Assembly (NCBI GenBank): GCA_013433145.1
Contig: CM024187.1
Location: forward strand, 6,278,826-6,342,825
Direction of reading: 5' to 3'
Source of the DNA: Ascaris suum
Taxonomy: Eukaryota; Nematoda; Chromadorea; Rhabditida; Ascarididae
DNA length: 64,000 nucleotides
In this document: positions 37,734 to 53,998 of the stretch, in pieces
How the letters are laid out: every line of letters starts with the position of its first letter
Position numbering within the stretch: position 1 is the stretch's first letter
Made by a program: the position numbers and the translations under genes
Notes under the pieces: generated by a model
What the model saw: the letters and a program-made list of their open reading frames with translations, nothing else
What the model was told of the DNA's origin: nothing
Database searches by the model: none

Positions 37734-40517
37734 CTAGGTTAAGGTGTTCCACTCAAAACGTTATTACTAATGAAACAACGCTTCGCCTTTTCGCAGATAT
37801 AAATGATGTTTCTAGACTTGAAAAACAAGGGACATCTAAGGTGGCACTGCATGGTATATCAACAGTTAGAAAAGTGGGACCCGGTGACTTTTGAGGGCAG
37901 GGAAATAAGCGCACTACTTTTCAACGGGTTCGTTGAGGAGATATAAAACACTTTAAAGCGATGACATTGTTGATATGAAAGAAATGAGAGTGCTTGCATT
38001 CTCAGAACATTGCATATTTAAGAAGAAACATCGAAACATGCTGGCATGCAACAAAGTTCCCCTTAAGAAGTAATTTTCATTATCTTGACATCCCGAGAAT
38101 ACAACTGAACGCCACATCAACGAAACAATGCACATCACATGCCTTCTCACCATCGCGCATTGTCGGAAAACAACTCACTGTAGTTTTCAGCTGAAAGTGT
38201 GCGAATATTTGATTTTTGTTGTTATTGATAAGCAATTCACGAACTTATGACAGGTGCGAAATTGTATTTACATTGACATATTGCAACGTGACCACTAACA
38301 CCGCTGCCGTAACGCTGCAAGTCATGATCTTGAAATAAAATATCGACGAACTTTCAATAGGTGAGGTCAAAAAAGGGTTTAGGGCATCCTGCAAAGATTC
38401 TACTCCTCGAACGGTTTGACTGTTTCATTTTCGGACCAGTGAATGGTAGATGGCTGAGCATTAAATTGTTAAGCGGATGATTAGTATAGCGTTAGACCTG
38501 TATCTACACGAAGGTTGGGGTGAAGAACGGAACGGTCGAATCAGCTGGACTGACTGAATTTTGCCTTCTATTAAGATCCGCAACTTGCATGGTGATAAAA
38601 GGCTCAAGCAAGATTTGAAATTCGAGCTCACAATGTTCGTTTAAGGGATGTACTTGCTAAATGCACATCGCACAGCTGGAGGCCGTCATAAATGAATAAA
38701 TGCAATGAGCTGGGCTTACAGACAGCTGAAATTAACAATAACAGATGAGTTCCTCAAATTAAAAGACTGTCTGTTAATTAAGCAGCTATAAGCAGATCGA
38801 ATCTCTATAGGCAAGCCCCTTGCATTGTTACATAAAACTGCATGAAGGTTGCGAAAAGAAAATAAGGGATTAGAAGACCTCAAAGAGTAGACGGGATGAA
38901 CTCGTCGGAGTGTGAAGAACATGCTCAAAGCCTGTCTACTCAGAGGCACAAAAGTGGTTTACATATTTTGCTATGCAAGCACTATAAAAGTTAGTCGGTG
39001 CGAGAATGTCCATATAAGCGAAGGATTCGATTTGCCTGTCATGCTTAATGACTGCAAAAGTTTAGCATTTTTGTTGCCTCAGCTGATAAAAGAGTCAGCT
39101 ATCTTCAAGACGACAGAGCGTCGCAAATCCGTTCTTTTCCTTGGAATGTTAAAAAAACTAATGAAACCGAAGTGATCTTCAACACACAGAAGCATGAAAT
39201 TAGTCGGCGTGGAAAAACATGTAAGCATTGACGTGCTCCTCACAACTCTATCAAAGGCTGCAGCAATAGTGGAAGTATGCTTGCTTTGTGCAATACTAGC
39301 AGCACAAATATCCCGCTGTATAGACACGACATCTTCGAAAGGATGCTGCAACTGGCTGCCGTGATGTTCCTCTTCTTATCTAGTTTCACCGATTGCAAAA
39401 TGCACCGATCCGTTTCACCTTTCCCGAAATTCACCATCGTCCAGTCATATTTCAAACGTTGGTTCGTAAAAGACAAAAAACGCGTGGAAGAAGGCAGGCG
39501 ATCTGGTTTCGAGAAGGAGAGGGACGGCAGCTGCTATGTGGTGTCACTTAGTGACTCGTTATTCGCATCGATTAATACAGCCTTTTATTGCGCGCTTAAA
39601 GTATATTATTATCCAAAATGACGAAATGAGCTGAATCAAACGTGATATGAAAGCTGTATCGAGGGAATAATCCGTCATGTAGCGATCACTCTGCGAGGGC
39701 ATTTTGAAGTGAGCACCATTCAACGACCTCGGAACGAGTCTGCTGAATTTCGCTAGTAACGTCGATGCCAACTATTCATTTCCTCGATTTTAATCTTGCA
39801 GCATTCGTTCACAGCACACTTCGAGGTCAGAAAAGTGCTTTCACAGAAAAAAATGTGCGAACGCGACCTCACAATGTTCTTAAAATGGATGTGGGGAAAC
39901 GAGCGTATACCCTTCGAAGAAACGAGTATACGCTGTATACGCTACGCTTTGTATATGCTGTATTTGTAGGTTACTGAAATACTTTGGCTTGGAACAAGCC
40001 CGTTCAGCAAAACGATTGAGGAAGCGAAGACAGCGGATGCACTCCATTCACTAGGCGGTCTCGCCACGCTGAACAACCAGCACTACGAGCAGAACAAGAG
40101 GAAGTGAAACGAAGTACGGTAAAAAATAAAGAAGGAGCAATTTTATGTAGAACCAAGCTATTCGCTGTCGAATATTTGAGGACTCGAAAATTTTGTTGCA
40201 ACCGTATTACATAACTAAAAATTAACTAATTATACGACAGGCTTCTTCCCAAAGGTCAGCAACCCGCACAAGCGTTGACACGTATAATAGAAGCACCGAA
40301 TGTTCACAACCCATTGAACGAACAGAAAAGAATATGTTGCATCCTGTAACTGGCTCCACCTCACATCAAACCAGTTGTGGAATATGTATTTTACAACGAG
40401 ATCTTATTTTGCGAATTATAATCTCAACTGCTATAGAACGAGTAAGGTCTCATAACATAACAAAATGTTAAGCACATCGAAGGTAGCTATAAGTGCCTCG
40501 TGTTTAGTAATATCACT
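37734..40517. other. Stretch with protein-like but unassigned frames
   Basis: On the minus strand, frames at 39771-39559, 39476-39240 and 39351-39079 read like coding sequence in amino-acid composition, but I could not connect them by splice sites. A short tandem GTATACGCT repeat lies near 39,928-39,945. Confidence 0.3.
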
Positions 40518-40718
40518 TTATTGCAGGGAAACGTGCTTTGCACATGACAGAATTTGGTAAGTGTACTGCGAGAGAGGGTGAGCGTCACCTTGCTCTTCTG
40601 CGATGTGCCTGAATGCAGAGAAGAAATGGGATATGCAAAGAAGTTTGAGGGATAGGCATAGCTGTAAATCCGGTGATGCTATGCGTTTGGAATCCTTCAG
40701 CAATTCCATCTCAGCATT

Positions 40719-40928
40719 ATGGCAGCTGTGTTGGTGAAGCCTTGTGATAATTTTGGGATTTTTCTGATCCCCATTTGGCGCCGCGCGAATATGGCTATTA
40801 TGGCAAAGCCAGTGATTTTGGTTTCTGACGCTCAGGCCAATAAGAATGTGGGCGGATGCTCACCTAGCACTTTTTTCGGCTTCCTTCAGCGGATGGAGTA
40901 CAGAACGCTTACGATTTGCCGGCCTTGA
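40719..40928 (+). CDS. Small open reading frame after an acceptor, 69 aa
   Basis: ATTCCATCTCAG ends four bases before the ATG, as at nematode trans-splice sites. The frame runs 69 codons to TGA without needing an intron. The product starts MAAVLVKPCDNFGIFLIPIW, with a hydrophobic first 20 residues that might be a weak signal or anchor, then KPVILVSDAQANKNVGG. A competing minus-strand frame starts at 40709 and ends at 40518 with its TAA inside an AATAAA; it also looks protein-like. Both are unlikely to be real at once. No family is recognised. Confidence 0.25.
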   Translation: MAAVLVKPCDNFGIFLIPIWRRANMAIMAKPVILVSDAQANKNVGGCSPSTFFGFLQRMEYRTLTICRP

Positions 40929-41949
40929 ACCAAAGATCTGTACTCAAACAATGTTTTTGGAAGAGGAGCATAAAATGGTTGCGGAGGACAGAGTACGTGA
41001 CTTTGGAGCTGCTAGCAAGCAGTTTTATGAAGACTGATAAAGTAAACGTAAAATGCAAAACAGTGATCAGTATTTGGTTCGGAGCATCAATCTGCACTTA
41101 AAATACCAAGAGGCGAAAAATGATGAGAATTGCAGGTGTCGAATCTTTCGTGTTGGGTTCACTCGCAGCTGGATTTGGGACCGACAAATAAGATCTTTTT
41201 TTGTTTTGCACAGTGACCGCTGGCTTGGATTATATTTATTGCACAATGGCTTATAATAGTTGTTACGAAATGCATACGTGAGAAGGCGCTCCGAAACCGG
41301 TGTTCTTTTGTGCGTAGAAACTTGATCATTTCACCAGTTTTCTCCACTAGATGGAAATGCTCTCGCCCAGCTAATCTTGCAAAGATCTCCGGCTTACTTC
41401 TTTGGAGCAGCTTTTAGCTACAAAATGTGCACCAAAGCACTCTTCAAGTCAGGTATCTCTCCGATTAGAGACGTTTGCAGCGAGATTTCTGTCCTTTTTT
41501 CTTGACAACTCTCTTCATAGCTAGTTTTTTTTCTTACATCCGCGTAGCTAACTCGTATGTTGATGTCTGTGACATAAAAAGGTGACACCCGAACTAAACA
41601 CTGGATAGGCAGGTCCACTACAGTGCCTTTGTGCATCATTGCTGCAAGTGGCTTGGGTGATCGAGGACTTTCCTATGGTTCCTTTTAAACGACAGCAATT
41701 TCATTCAGATCTGCTGTGCTCATAAACTGAACATAATACATCTAAGTGCTTCAGATTTCTACCCAACGTTAACGCAACATAGCGCACTATTGACAGCACG
41801 GTGACTATTGCGCGTTCACCAAAATCTATATAATAACCTAATAATTATAAAGAAATGAGGGGTGAACGCATGACCTTCGCAGAACTTTTCCCTTTTTTTG
41901 AATATTTATGCAACTGCTTGATATCATGGGCAGCAGAGCTGGACGAATC
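40929..41949. other. Stretch without an assignable gene
   Basis: Overlapping small frames on the plus strand (40.85-41.26 kb), with no splice signals that would select one. Nothing recognised. Confidence 0.3.
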
Positions 41950-42255
41950 GGAGACCCGAACATCAAGACGATCCGAGATTCCAAACCTTTTTGAGGCTCG
42001 AAATTTCTAGAGATACCCCAGTCGTTCCGAGTTGCGAATTTTCTGAATATTGTCGAGACCGTCCTGAAAATTTCCGGGCCTTCTCAGCTTAAAGGCGCTC
42101 GTGAAAAAAGGCCGACGAAGCGGAAAAACGTGAGATTCTCAAAAAAAAAAAAAAATGTAACTTCAACAGCTTCACAGAATCTACGGATGCATTCGGCCTT
42201 CTAGAGCCGTGCGGCTGTTTGGTGTTATGGGATATGGTTGGTATAGGATGGATTG
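41950..42255 (+). repeat. Copy B of the interspersed repeat family
   Basis: Plus-strand counterpart of the 26.9 kb copy. It shares the ordered blocks listed there, including TGAATATTGTCG, TCACAGAATCT, AGAGCCGTGCGGC and TATGGGATAT. An extra segment of roughly 80-90 bp between the second and third blocks includes an A-rich run near 42,140. No open frame of note. Confidence 0.6.
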
Positions 42256-45200
42256 TTCAGATAAGCAGTGTGCACTTTCCGGCTTTTACTGTCAATAGAG
42301 CGATAGTGAAGGCATTAGGAGTTGGTGGCAGATGTTTGGAAGCTGGTTTTAAAAAACCTGATGGCTTATGAATGCTGAACTTTTGCGGCCAAGAAAAATC
42401 GAACTCAGAAAAGACTCACCAACGTGTTTTTCTTTATAACCTCTCCTACTTATTCTCTTAGTCATCTGGACCTGCTATTTTTGACTACCTTCGTTCAAGA
42501 ACGAAGGAAGAAATGTGGAATGTCAGAGGGCCAATGCAAAGAAAAGCAACCTCTTAAGAATTAAAATGCACTAGATATCGATGTAGGTGCGTGTCGTTCG
42601 AGAATTAAATTGCTATTTGCGGTTTCAACTTTAAGAAGAACTTCGTGCTGTGAAAGTGGATTAGAAGCGATCCGGATCTGCTCATCTGTCTTGGCGATAA
42701 CCGTACTTCGAAAGTATTGGGAGAAGAAGCTCTCTCGCAAAATCAGTAGCGACCCTTTCCGCTTAATCCCCCCACTCTTCTCATGTGCAAGCTTTTCAAA
42801 CTCCTAAGAAACAAGTCCTGCACGTCAGCTCTTCCGCCTTCAGCTCACTCTCTTTGACCCTGGTTATCCTGGATCGAGTCTCGGAACATCACGAGGGATT
42901 ATTGAAAACCATGAACACTTCCGGAAAGCTCCGAGGCTTGGGACGTTCCCACATTTAAGTCGGCCCAAACTCTCGGTAGGTTTCAGTGAAGACCTGGAAC
43001 CCCTGTGTTCCTCTCTATGAAGCCTTATAGAGGCTCTTAATGTCTCGCGTACAAGTTCTTTGTGTTGTAGGGAGTGTGGTTTTGGAGGGTTGAAGAAACT
43101 ATAGGTAAGAATAAAGAAGAGGTTTGCACAGTACTAACATAAGGGTTACTTGAGCGGCACTTGGCTTGATACTTGATGCAGCCATGATTTCAGGGCGCTC
43201 GCTTCACGATTTGCGACACAATTACGCCGAATGCTATTTTTCTCCGAAATTGTTGAAAATATCCTTGTTCATTTTGTTTATTTTCTTCAGTTTTTTCTTT
43301 CTTCGCATATAAGTTTTATTTTCTTTTCTTTAGCAATGATTTCCTCATACAAATGACTGTCCGAAACATGGTATTAATGGAGAAAGGTTGAGCTACCAGA
43401 GAAAAATCAATTATTATGTACCAGAAAACAAGCATGTACATGATGTTGATAAGCTGCTGATTCCTTCAAAATCCTGCTGAACCACTGACCTTCGCCGATG
43501 AAAATTCAAACGAAAGTTTGGCTTCAAGGTTTCTTGTTGAATCTCTGTCACCGCTCCCCTGTCTTCACAAAAACTTTCCATTTCTGTTCCTGCGAAAGAG
43601 TGCAAGTGCGCAACATTTAGGTTTATGTGGATGATCCTTGAAATGCCTTTCTTTTATTTGCTAACAGCTGGAAACATCTGTGGAGGATTTTCTCATACAA
43701 CTACTCCTGAAATATTATCAAGAGTTCAGATGTCTGGAGCATAGACTGGCTACTTAATGCTGGAAAGGTGTGATGCACGTTGAGTATGCAAACGTCACTG
43801 CAGGCTTCGAAGCTTCGAAGCTGCGGCTCAACAAACTGGACAACACTGCAAAGCCCGGAGCACGGAACCCTTGCACACAAATGCCTCGATGAACATCTTC
43901 CACATTGTCGCCTACACAAACAAATTCCTCTCTAAAATTCTATTATGGGACGAGATGCAAATACGCTAAAGCAGTGAATGCCACTCATCGATTGGTGCTC
44001 CCTTGGCAATGTCTTTCGGACATCAGTGCCATCTACACGACACCTTATTCCTTTTCAATCAGAATTTCGAGTGGTGTGACTGTATGGAAATTGTCTGAGT
44101 TAGACACAGTTACGGAACAGATTCCTTTGCCTTTTGTTAGCTGGAGTATGCGGAGGGTAATTTTAAAGCTGGAACTGGAAATGAAGTTCTAAATTACAGG
44201 TAGATTTACACTTCATGAGAGGGTTCCACTCAGATAACAAGTTTTAAAAAACCGTAGCTTGTGAGTGCTGTTAAATAAGACAATACCGAATTGCTTGGCT
44301 GGCACATTGCGCATTTAGCCTAGCAAGGTAACTATTTGCATGGATGTTGAAAAAAAGGCAAAAAATGGTACATCGACAAAGAATTCACTTCCCGTGAAAG
44401 CGGCTATTTATATGAAATGCCTATAATACATATTCTGCCTTCGGCCGTGCCGTCGGCGAGTCTTTGGAATAAATTATAAACGCAAATTTAATGGCAAAGG
44501 CAAGTGCCTGCAACTCATAGAAAAGATAAAGCGGCGAGAGGAAAGGAAAATTAGGAGATCATCAGTGTAGATTAATGTACGATAATTTCTATCGCCAAAG
44601 CTTTGTGGCTGCGAAATGAAGTCATCGTTAAGCAGATAGAGACCAACAAGAACGCTCTGACTCCTAATGCAAATGCTCTCTTGCAGTCATTGGGTGTTCC
44701 GGTTTCTGGTTTGGTTTTCTTGGGCTAAAGGTCGGAAACGCAACAGTCTAAGACCTTTGAGACCACGCGTGATACTTGTGCTGCTAAGTAGGAGAATTGG
44801 ACGGTAGCTAGGAACGCGTGGTTGCGCGTAGTGAGGCGCGCACCTACTGCTTGTGGTCAGCGTCTGCTCTTGATGGTGGGTCGTGCACCTTCGACGGCGG
44901 GTATTGATTACAACCTTGCTGAAGTGAGTGAGACCATACTGTCGGAACATTCACCTCTTCTTGTAATGAGTATAAGCTGCAAGGTAAACATCTCAAATGA
45001 ATTTGAATGCAACAGATATGCAGAAAAATGTAACAAACAAACATGAATCATAACACCAAATATGGTTCGTACAATAACTTCTTTAATAAACACCGTCTTT
45101 TCTACACATCGTTTATGAAAAATCTACGATGAGCGGACATGAAAGATGAAATCACTCCGATTCCAGCAACACCATTTTTTAAAATCGGAATCTGGGTGAG

Positions 45201-45860
45201 GAGGGAGTTTCAAAAAACTCGAATTCCTATCATTTACACTTTTTATTCTTCGAATGCTCAGAAGTGTCCAGTTACCTGACTTTCAACCAATAAGGTGTGC
45301 AGCATTCAGAGGGAAGCGGATACATGTTTGCACGAATTTTGAATTCGAGATTAGTTGTGTTGCACAAAAAGCATAGAAATTGTCCGCTTAAATGCAAACG
45401 AACATTTAATTATGCAGATGAAACTGCTCATTGTCTAGATCTGCAAGCAAGCATATGTATACTCTACAGGACAGTTGCGCCTTGTAAAAGTGGATTTGTA
45501 CGGATGGAGAGCAAATAAGAAAAAATTGCGGGAGTTGCCATATAATCGTTAGTACAGTGGTGGAAATGCTCAACGATTTAACAGCGAATTCGATAAATGG
45601 GACTGGCACATGAAAGCAACACAGCTGATTGTTAGTTGACAAAATAGTAGTGAAGGAGTCATTGCAAAGAATCGTATTTGACTGGTTTGAAACCGAGCCC
45701 TTTGTGTTTTGAGGTCTTATAGAAAGAAGCTTCTATTCAAAATGAGGTTTAGTGGAGGTGGGGGAGAGGGAGCGATGGAAGAAAAGCCTTATATTTCCTT
45801 TCATAATTTTGTTATTGTGAGCCTTTTACTTATTTATATTTCTATTTAAATATTACTTGT
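42256..45860. other. Gene-poor stretch with a GC-richer island at 44.7-44.9 kb
   Basis: No gene assigned. Open frames on both strands overlap at 44,690-44,950, where GC is locally higher. The plus frame reaches a GTGAGT donor near 44,923 and the minus frame is Arg-rich. A perfect 18-bp palindrome lies at 43804-43821. Confidence 0.3.
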
Positions 45861-45883
45861 GTGCTTTCTTCGTGTTCGCCTAA

Positions 45884-46286
45884 AATGGCGCTGATATCGT
45901 TGTGCAAGCGTGCATATGACAGTTCTGAATATGAGCTCTTTCTCAAAAGTGGGCTAATAATCGAGACGTCTCTGTTGCTGTTTTCTTGTGGTTCGCTGAC
46001 GAAGACTGCTATTCAGTTGCCTTGTATTCTAGTCAATGTGTTATATGGTACGTTTGACATCATTAAAGAGGAGGCAAAGTGAACCACAATGACATTACAT
46101 GGTCAGATTTCTGCGCAATTTTATGCCATAAGTTTGCCATGTTTTTTGTTGGAGACAAATGTGGCAGTACAAGTCATGGCGAAATATGAAAGTCACCTTT
46201 GCAAAGATCGCCCCATCCGCAAAATTACCTATACAACTCAGTTCTTTATACTAATTTATTCAAACACTGCTTGCACTGTTGAAAGG
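45884..46286 (+). pseudogene. Possible serpentine-receptor fragment (TM1-TM3-like)
   Basis: Two adjacent open frames, shifted by one base, look like the N-terminal part of a nematode receptor. The first (ATG 45884) has Cys and a hydrophobic segment ending in LPCILVNVLY, before G|GTACGT at 46047. The second (from about 46089) has a hydrophobic segment, a Cys-containing loop (HLCKDRP) and a TM3-like helix ending TVERYV, before AG|GTACGT at 46286. The ER-Y motif after TM3 is seen in Sra/Srab/Srb/Sre-type receptors. No good acceptor joins the two in phase, and no TM4-TM7 exons follow. It is either a decayed fragment or chance. Confidence 0.2.
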
Positions 46287-48929
46287 TACGTCACAGATAA
46301 TTCTCACGCACTGTTCTTATATGGGAAAAGTAAAGCTCAAATAGGATCGCTGCCACTCGAAACGTCATCATCAACGTTTACATCAAGTTCAAAATAAATG
46401 TGATTGAAAGGTACATGAATATCTGTCGCGCGCAGAAATTACCAGTTTCAATAGTCATCACAGACAAGTACTAATAAATACAAATTACGAGAACGTGGCT
46501 CATATACTGGCTTTCTCTAATTACGAGACAACGAATGTTGAAATGCACGCCAACACCGTTTGAATTAATAGAGCAGCAGTACATATCGCCTTAATTTTCT
46601 CTGTCGTTTCGATACGCTGAAGGTGTTGCTAACAAAGAGAAAAGAATAGGGAAATGCGCTTGCATGAGAGCTGCTAAAATTATTCTTGACTGCTTCTAAG
46701 AAGTATTCTCTTTAGTTCATTATGCAAATTGCTCAGCGAAGCAAACTGTCTCGAAAATCTAAACAACACCAATCTTGTAGTTGATCTCGATATATTGCCA
46801 GCTATTAGCAGCCACGTGCCGGGTATACAAAAATTTGTCCCCAGACTTTTCACCGGCAATTTTAGTGGGTAAACATATAGTCGTCTTACGCATGCACGGT
46901 AAGCGGACTTCTGCCAAAGTGGTTGTCTGTGAATTGCATGTGTTTGACTTCTTCAATGAACAAATTGATTTGATTGCTGCTAAACCAAGAGATGAGAGAG
47001 GATTATCGAAACTAAACCATCTAAAGTGGGTTCCAGATTAGTTATGCAAATCTTTTTATCACTTTTATCTTTAACCTGTTACGATAGAACAAAAGTAGGG
47101 TCATGGGAGCGTGTTCACACATAAACAGAAGCAGTGCATGAGCAGACAGTACCGGGAAATTAAACGACCTCCTCCAGTTGAAAGGATAATATCTGTTATA
47201 GATCCGTAGGTGTACTCCTCACAGGTAGGCAGCATCACTGTGGACATTTCATTGGAACTGGAAGAGCCAATATCTTCATGCTCCAAAATCCTTTCTTTCG
47301 ACATGGATCTGAAGACGTCCCAGTACTGTATCAGTCGTCAAGAAGTTGATAAGAGAAAAGTAAAATCCGCTTGAAGGTATAATATCTCAAACGTTTCGAC
47401 TATATTCGTTATGGCCCTCCTGGATTCACACTTTCTAGTACGTAATGTTCTGCAAACATTCCTCATTGGAAGTCGCGAGCGACACTACTCTTACTTGCCG
47501 CAAAGGACTCTTGCATAGTTGCTCTAAGTTCTTAAGCATGATCATAATAAGGCTGGAGGAAAATCCTCAATCGAGATTACATCTGCTCTAACACCCTTAT
47601 ATTCGAGAATTATTTGAGTGTGTTGCGGTATGAAATGCTTTCCTGGAAATGAGAGCATGAATCTTAACTATATGCCCTCCTGCCAACAAGATTTGTCTAG
47701 GACGTTAGGCGTCGCAGCATCAGAGACGCGGTCGATGTGCTCCTCAAAAAGCGGAATCGCTTATCGCTGCTCGTTTAAAAGTTCTTAAATGAAACAAACG
47801 AGAGCAGTATAGCTTCTGCTTCATTAAATAAAATCAGCTGAACATTTTCCTTCTGAATGTAAAACGAACAAATGGAAAACGTCAAACGAATCTTTTCTTT
47901 CTGAATTACTTTCAAAACAGAAAACACCTGTTCATCGCAGGTGGCCACATTGCCGCAAGTCCTAACACGTAATGCGCACACGCGGTGGAAACAAAATCTC
48001 CCCTTGTGAAGTGGCAAGCTAGAAGCCTACGGACCAATTCTACAGAAGCCATTTTCTCAACCTACAACCTGTCTGGGTTAAAGAGAACTCACCAGCAGAA
48101 CAACTCAAAATGAAAAAAGAACTAGGCGAACAAGCATTTACTCTTTCCAGTAATGTTTTCGACCTTCTTTTGAACATTTGCAAACTTGCATTGCAAAAGT
48201 GATTTATGATGACCGTGTTCCTGCCTGCAAGCGCATGCGTATGCACATCTGTTTGGTTCACTAGATTCAATCCGACATGGACGTTAAAACGTGATGAAAA
48301 GCCCACGCACATTTTATGGCGGTCGGATTTCCTTTCGGCATCACTGCTTTCATAGGAAGCCAATTTGTATGGGTTGTTATGTGCGTGGCCGGATAAGTGA
48401 AAAAAAAATCAAGGTTTTATTATTATTTTGCACATTTCACTTTTTGTTGGCAGGTCGTGAAAACAGACTGGAGCAGTAACAAGAATGAAAATGCGCATTT
48501 GGTGTCGACCGCCAGCAATCTTCTTCACTTATTTTGGTCTTTCATCTGCGTTGAGCATCATTTCATATGCATAATCTTTTAACCCAAAAGGTTTCCTAAC
48601 ATTCAGAACCATCCTCATATAAAAGTGAATGAATATAAAAGCCATAATTCCTTTGCTTACCACAGTTTCTCCCACTACTTTCGCATTTAGAAAAGCGACA
48701 CATTCTGAAGCCACGGCAACTGAAGCCGATTAAATTATGATCCTGCACATATCTTTGCTTTTTAGTTTTCTATGGTTTATGAACAGATCTATTGAAAAAT
48801 AAGTAGCGCCCGCTTAGTTCAGTGAATTACTCACATCCCGTGTCAGTTAGATGGTCCACATAGACATTATTTTGTCGGTATACAGGAGATAGCGAAGATC
48901 ATAGATCAGTTAAAATATGACATAGTATG
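46287..48929. other. Stretch with one exon-like segment at 46.8 kb
   Basis: A plus-strand segment, 46802-46898, lies between TATATTGCCAG and ATGCACG|GTAAGC. It is open (LLAATCRVYKNL... to VVLRMH) with phases 0 and 1, but no partner exon was identified. The opposite strand also has splice-like words here. Nothing else is assignable. Confidence 0.3.
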
Positions 48930-52640
<3,711 letters not shown>

Positions 52641-52659
52641 CGTGGGTCGTCTCACGTCT

Positions 52660-52800
52660 GTGCGCATACATAACGGACACAAGCTCAGACGCACACAGAA
52701 ACATGCGCACATAAACACACGCATGCACAAATACGCACGGACGCATGCACAGGAACACGGGAGCTCGTGAGCACGTTTGTATGTGTGTTTGTATGTTGTT
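52660..52800 (+). repeat. CA-rich to TG-rich alternating tract
   Basis: Degenerate CA repeats (ACACACGCATGCAC and similar) switch to TG repeats (TGTATGTGTGTTTG) across GGGAGCTCGTGAGC near 52,760. The tract is therefore partly self-complementary as well as alternating purine-pyrimidine. Confidence 0.7.
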
Positions 52801-53060
52801 CGTGGGCTTCTTTTTATGCACACTATGTGGTTGTGTCTTCGCTCTCTGTCTCCCTCTTATCGACCGAACGATATTCCCCTGATGCCCGATGAAATTAGCG
52901 TCGTTATCCATAAGGTAGCTGAAAAGCTGTCGTCTTACTTCGTGCTGAAATCTGCATCCTTTCTGAGCTGCTGCAAAAGTTGCTGATGCTTCAGTGAACT
53001 ACAATTATCTTCTGACTCCCTTCCCAATCTTTTATTGGTTTGTAAGCTGCTATGGCTTGT

Positions 53061-53104
53061 GAGTCCTGCTTGTAAGCTGTTATGGCAGCTTACAAGCAGG
53101 ACTC
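53061..53104. repeat. Perfect 19-bp inverted repeat with 6-nt loop
   Basis: Left arm 53061-53079 (GAGTCCTGCTTGTAAGCTG), loop TTATGG, right arm 53086-53104, an exact reverse complement. Part of the left arm plus loop (TTGTAAGCTG-TATGG, one mismatch) also occurs 30 bp upstream from 53040, suggesting that local duplication and inversion made it. No T tract or poly(A) signal follows. A structured RNA role is possible but unproven. Confidence 0.9.
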
Positions 53105-53675
53105 TCTTGCCACTACTATACAAATGAAAGCGACCGAAGAAGGTCCGGCTGAATCAAGTACGCAAAAAATCGTTGATAATTTACAGTATTCACAAGTAAC
53201 CTGTAGATGCCGCTATAAAGTCTAATTCTAGTGTTCTGAAACAAAACTTCTCCAAAAACTGTTCTACGTTAGCCACAACAGACTATGACCCGCAAAGATT
53301 GATGGAAAGAGCATGCAGCCTGACGCAACATTTCTCGTAGTATTAGGGTACTTACGAAGACGGAAGACGTTAAACTGTGGAAGGGTTATCTCGACTATTC
53401 ACAGTTAACACTGGAAGTCTATTACAGAATCTGGGAGATGACTTCGGTCGCAATGACGAAAAAGGTACAATGGAATGGTTCGTTGCTGATAGCTCTAGCT
53501 TTTTCAACTCTCAGAGGACCTAGACTGCTCTAACAAGGGAGGACAACGATGCCCTAAATAGAGAGAGCTTAAATGTTTGATATATGTTGATGAATGAACA
53601 ATCCATTTGAAATAGACAAAAAATGCTTGTCGAATGAGGACAGTCTAAGTTGTTTTGCTTTGCTTTTTTTGACAG

Positions 53676-53998
53676 AAGGGGGTCGTAGGGACGATAGCGT
53701 TTGCCTATTTGTTTACAGCGTTGTCGTTACAAAATCACTTCCGACAATTGCATTGTTGGCCAATAACCCCCTCCCCCCCACACGGAAGCGACAAACTTGC
53801 CCCGTTGCTACTGCTTCTGACGCGATCCCAACGAGAGCACCTCCGAAAACCTCGTCACTGACAAACGCTCCCCAATTTGCGCCCGATAAGAGCGCATTAA
53901 ACCGATGCGCTCTCGACCAAGGTGCTCCACCCCTACTGCTACTGCGTATGTCACCATTTCTGTTAGGCACGAAAAAGCAGACCACACTTGTAGAATAA
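53676..53998 (+). CDS. Candidate Pro-rich terminal exon, 106 codons
   Basis: TTTGCTTTTTTTGACAG ends at 53675. One frame then stays open for 106 codons to TAA, phase 1. The peptide is Pro/Thr/Ala-rich and disordered-looking (NNPLPPTRKRQT, APPKTSSLTNAP, GAPPLLLLRMSP). The block is GC-richer than its flanks. Two minus-strand frames are also open over much of it (one Gly/Ala/Val-rich), so the coding strand is not certain. A second acceptor-like TTGTTTACAG lies 40 bp in. No family is recognised. Confidence 0.28.

Noticed and set aside
42860..43060. Possible third copy of the 26.9/42.0 kb repeat
   Set aside because: Only one short block (GTTCCGAG-like) resembles the family, too little to call.
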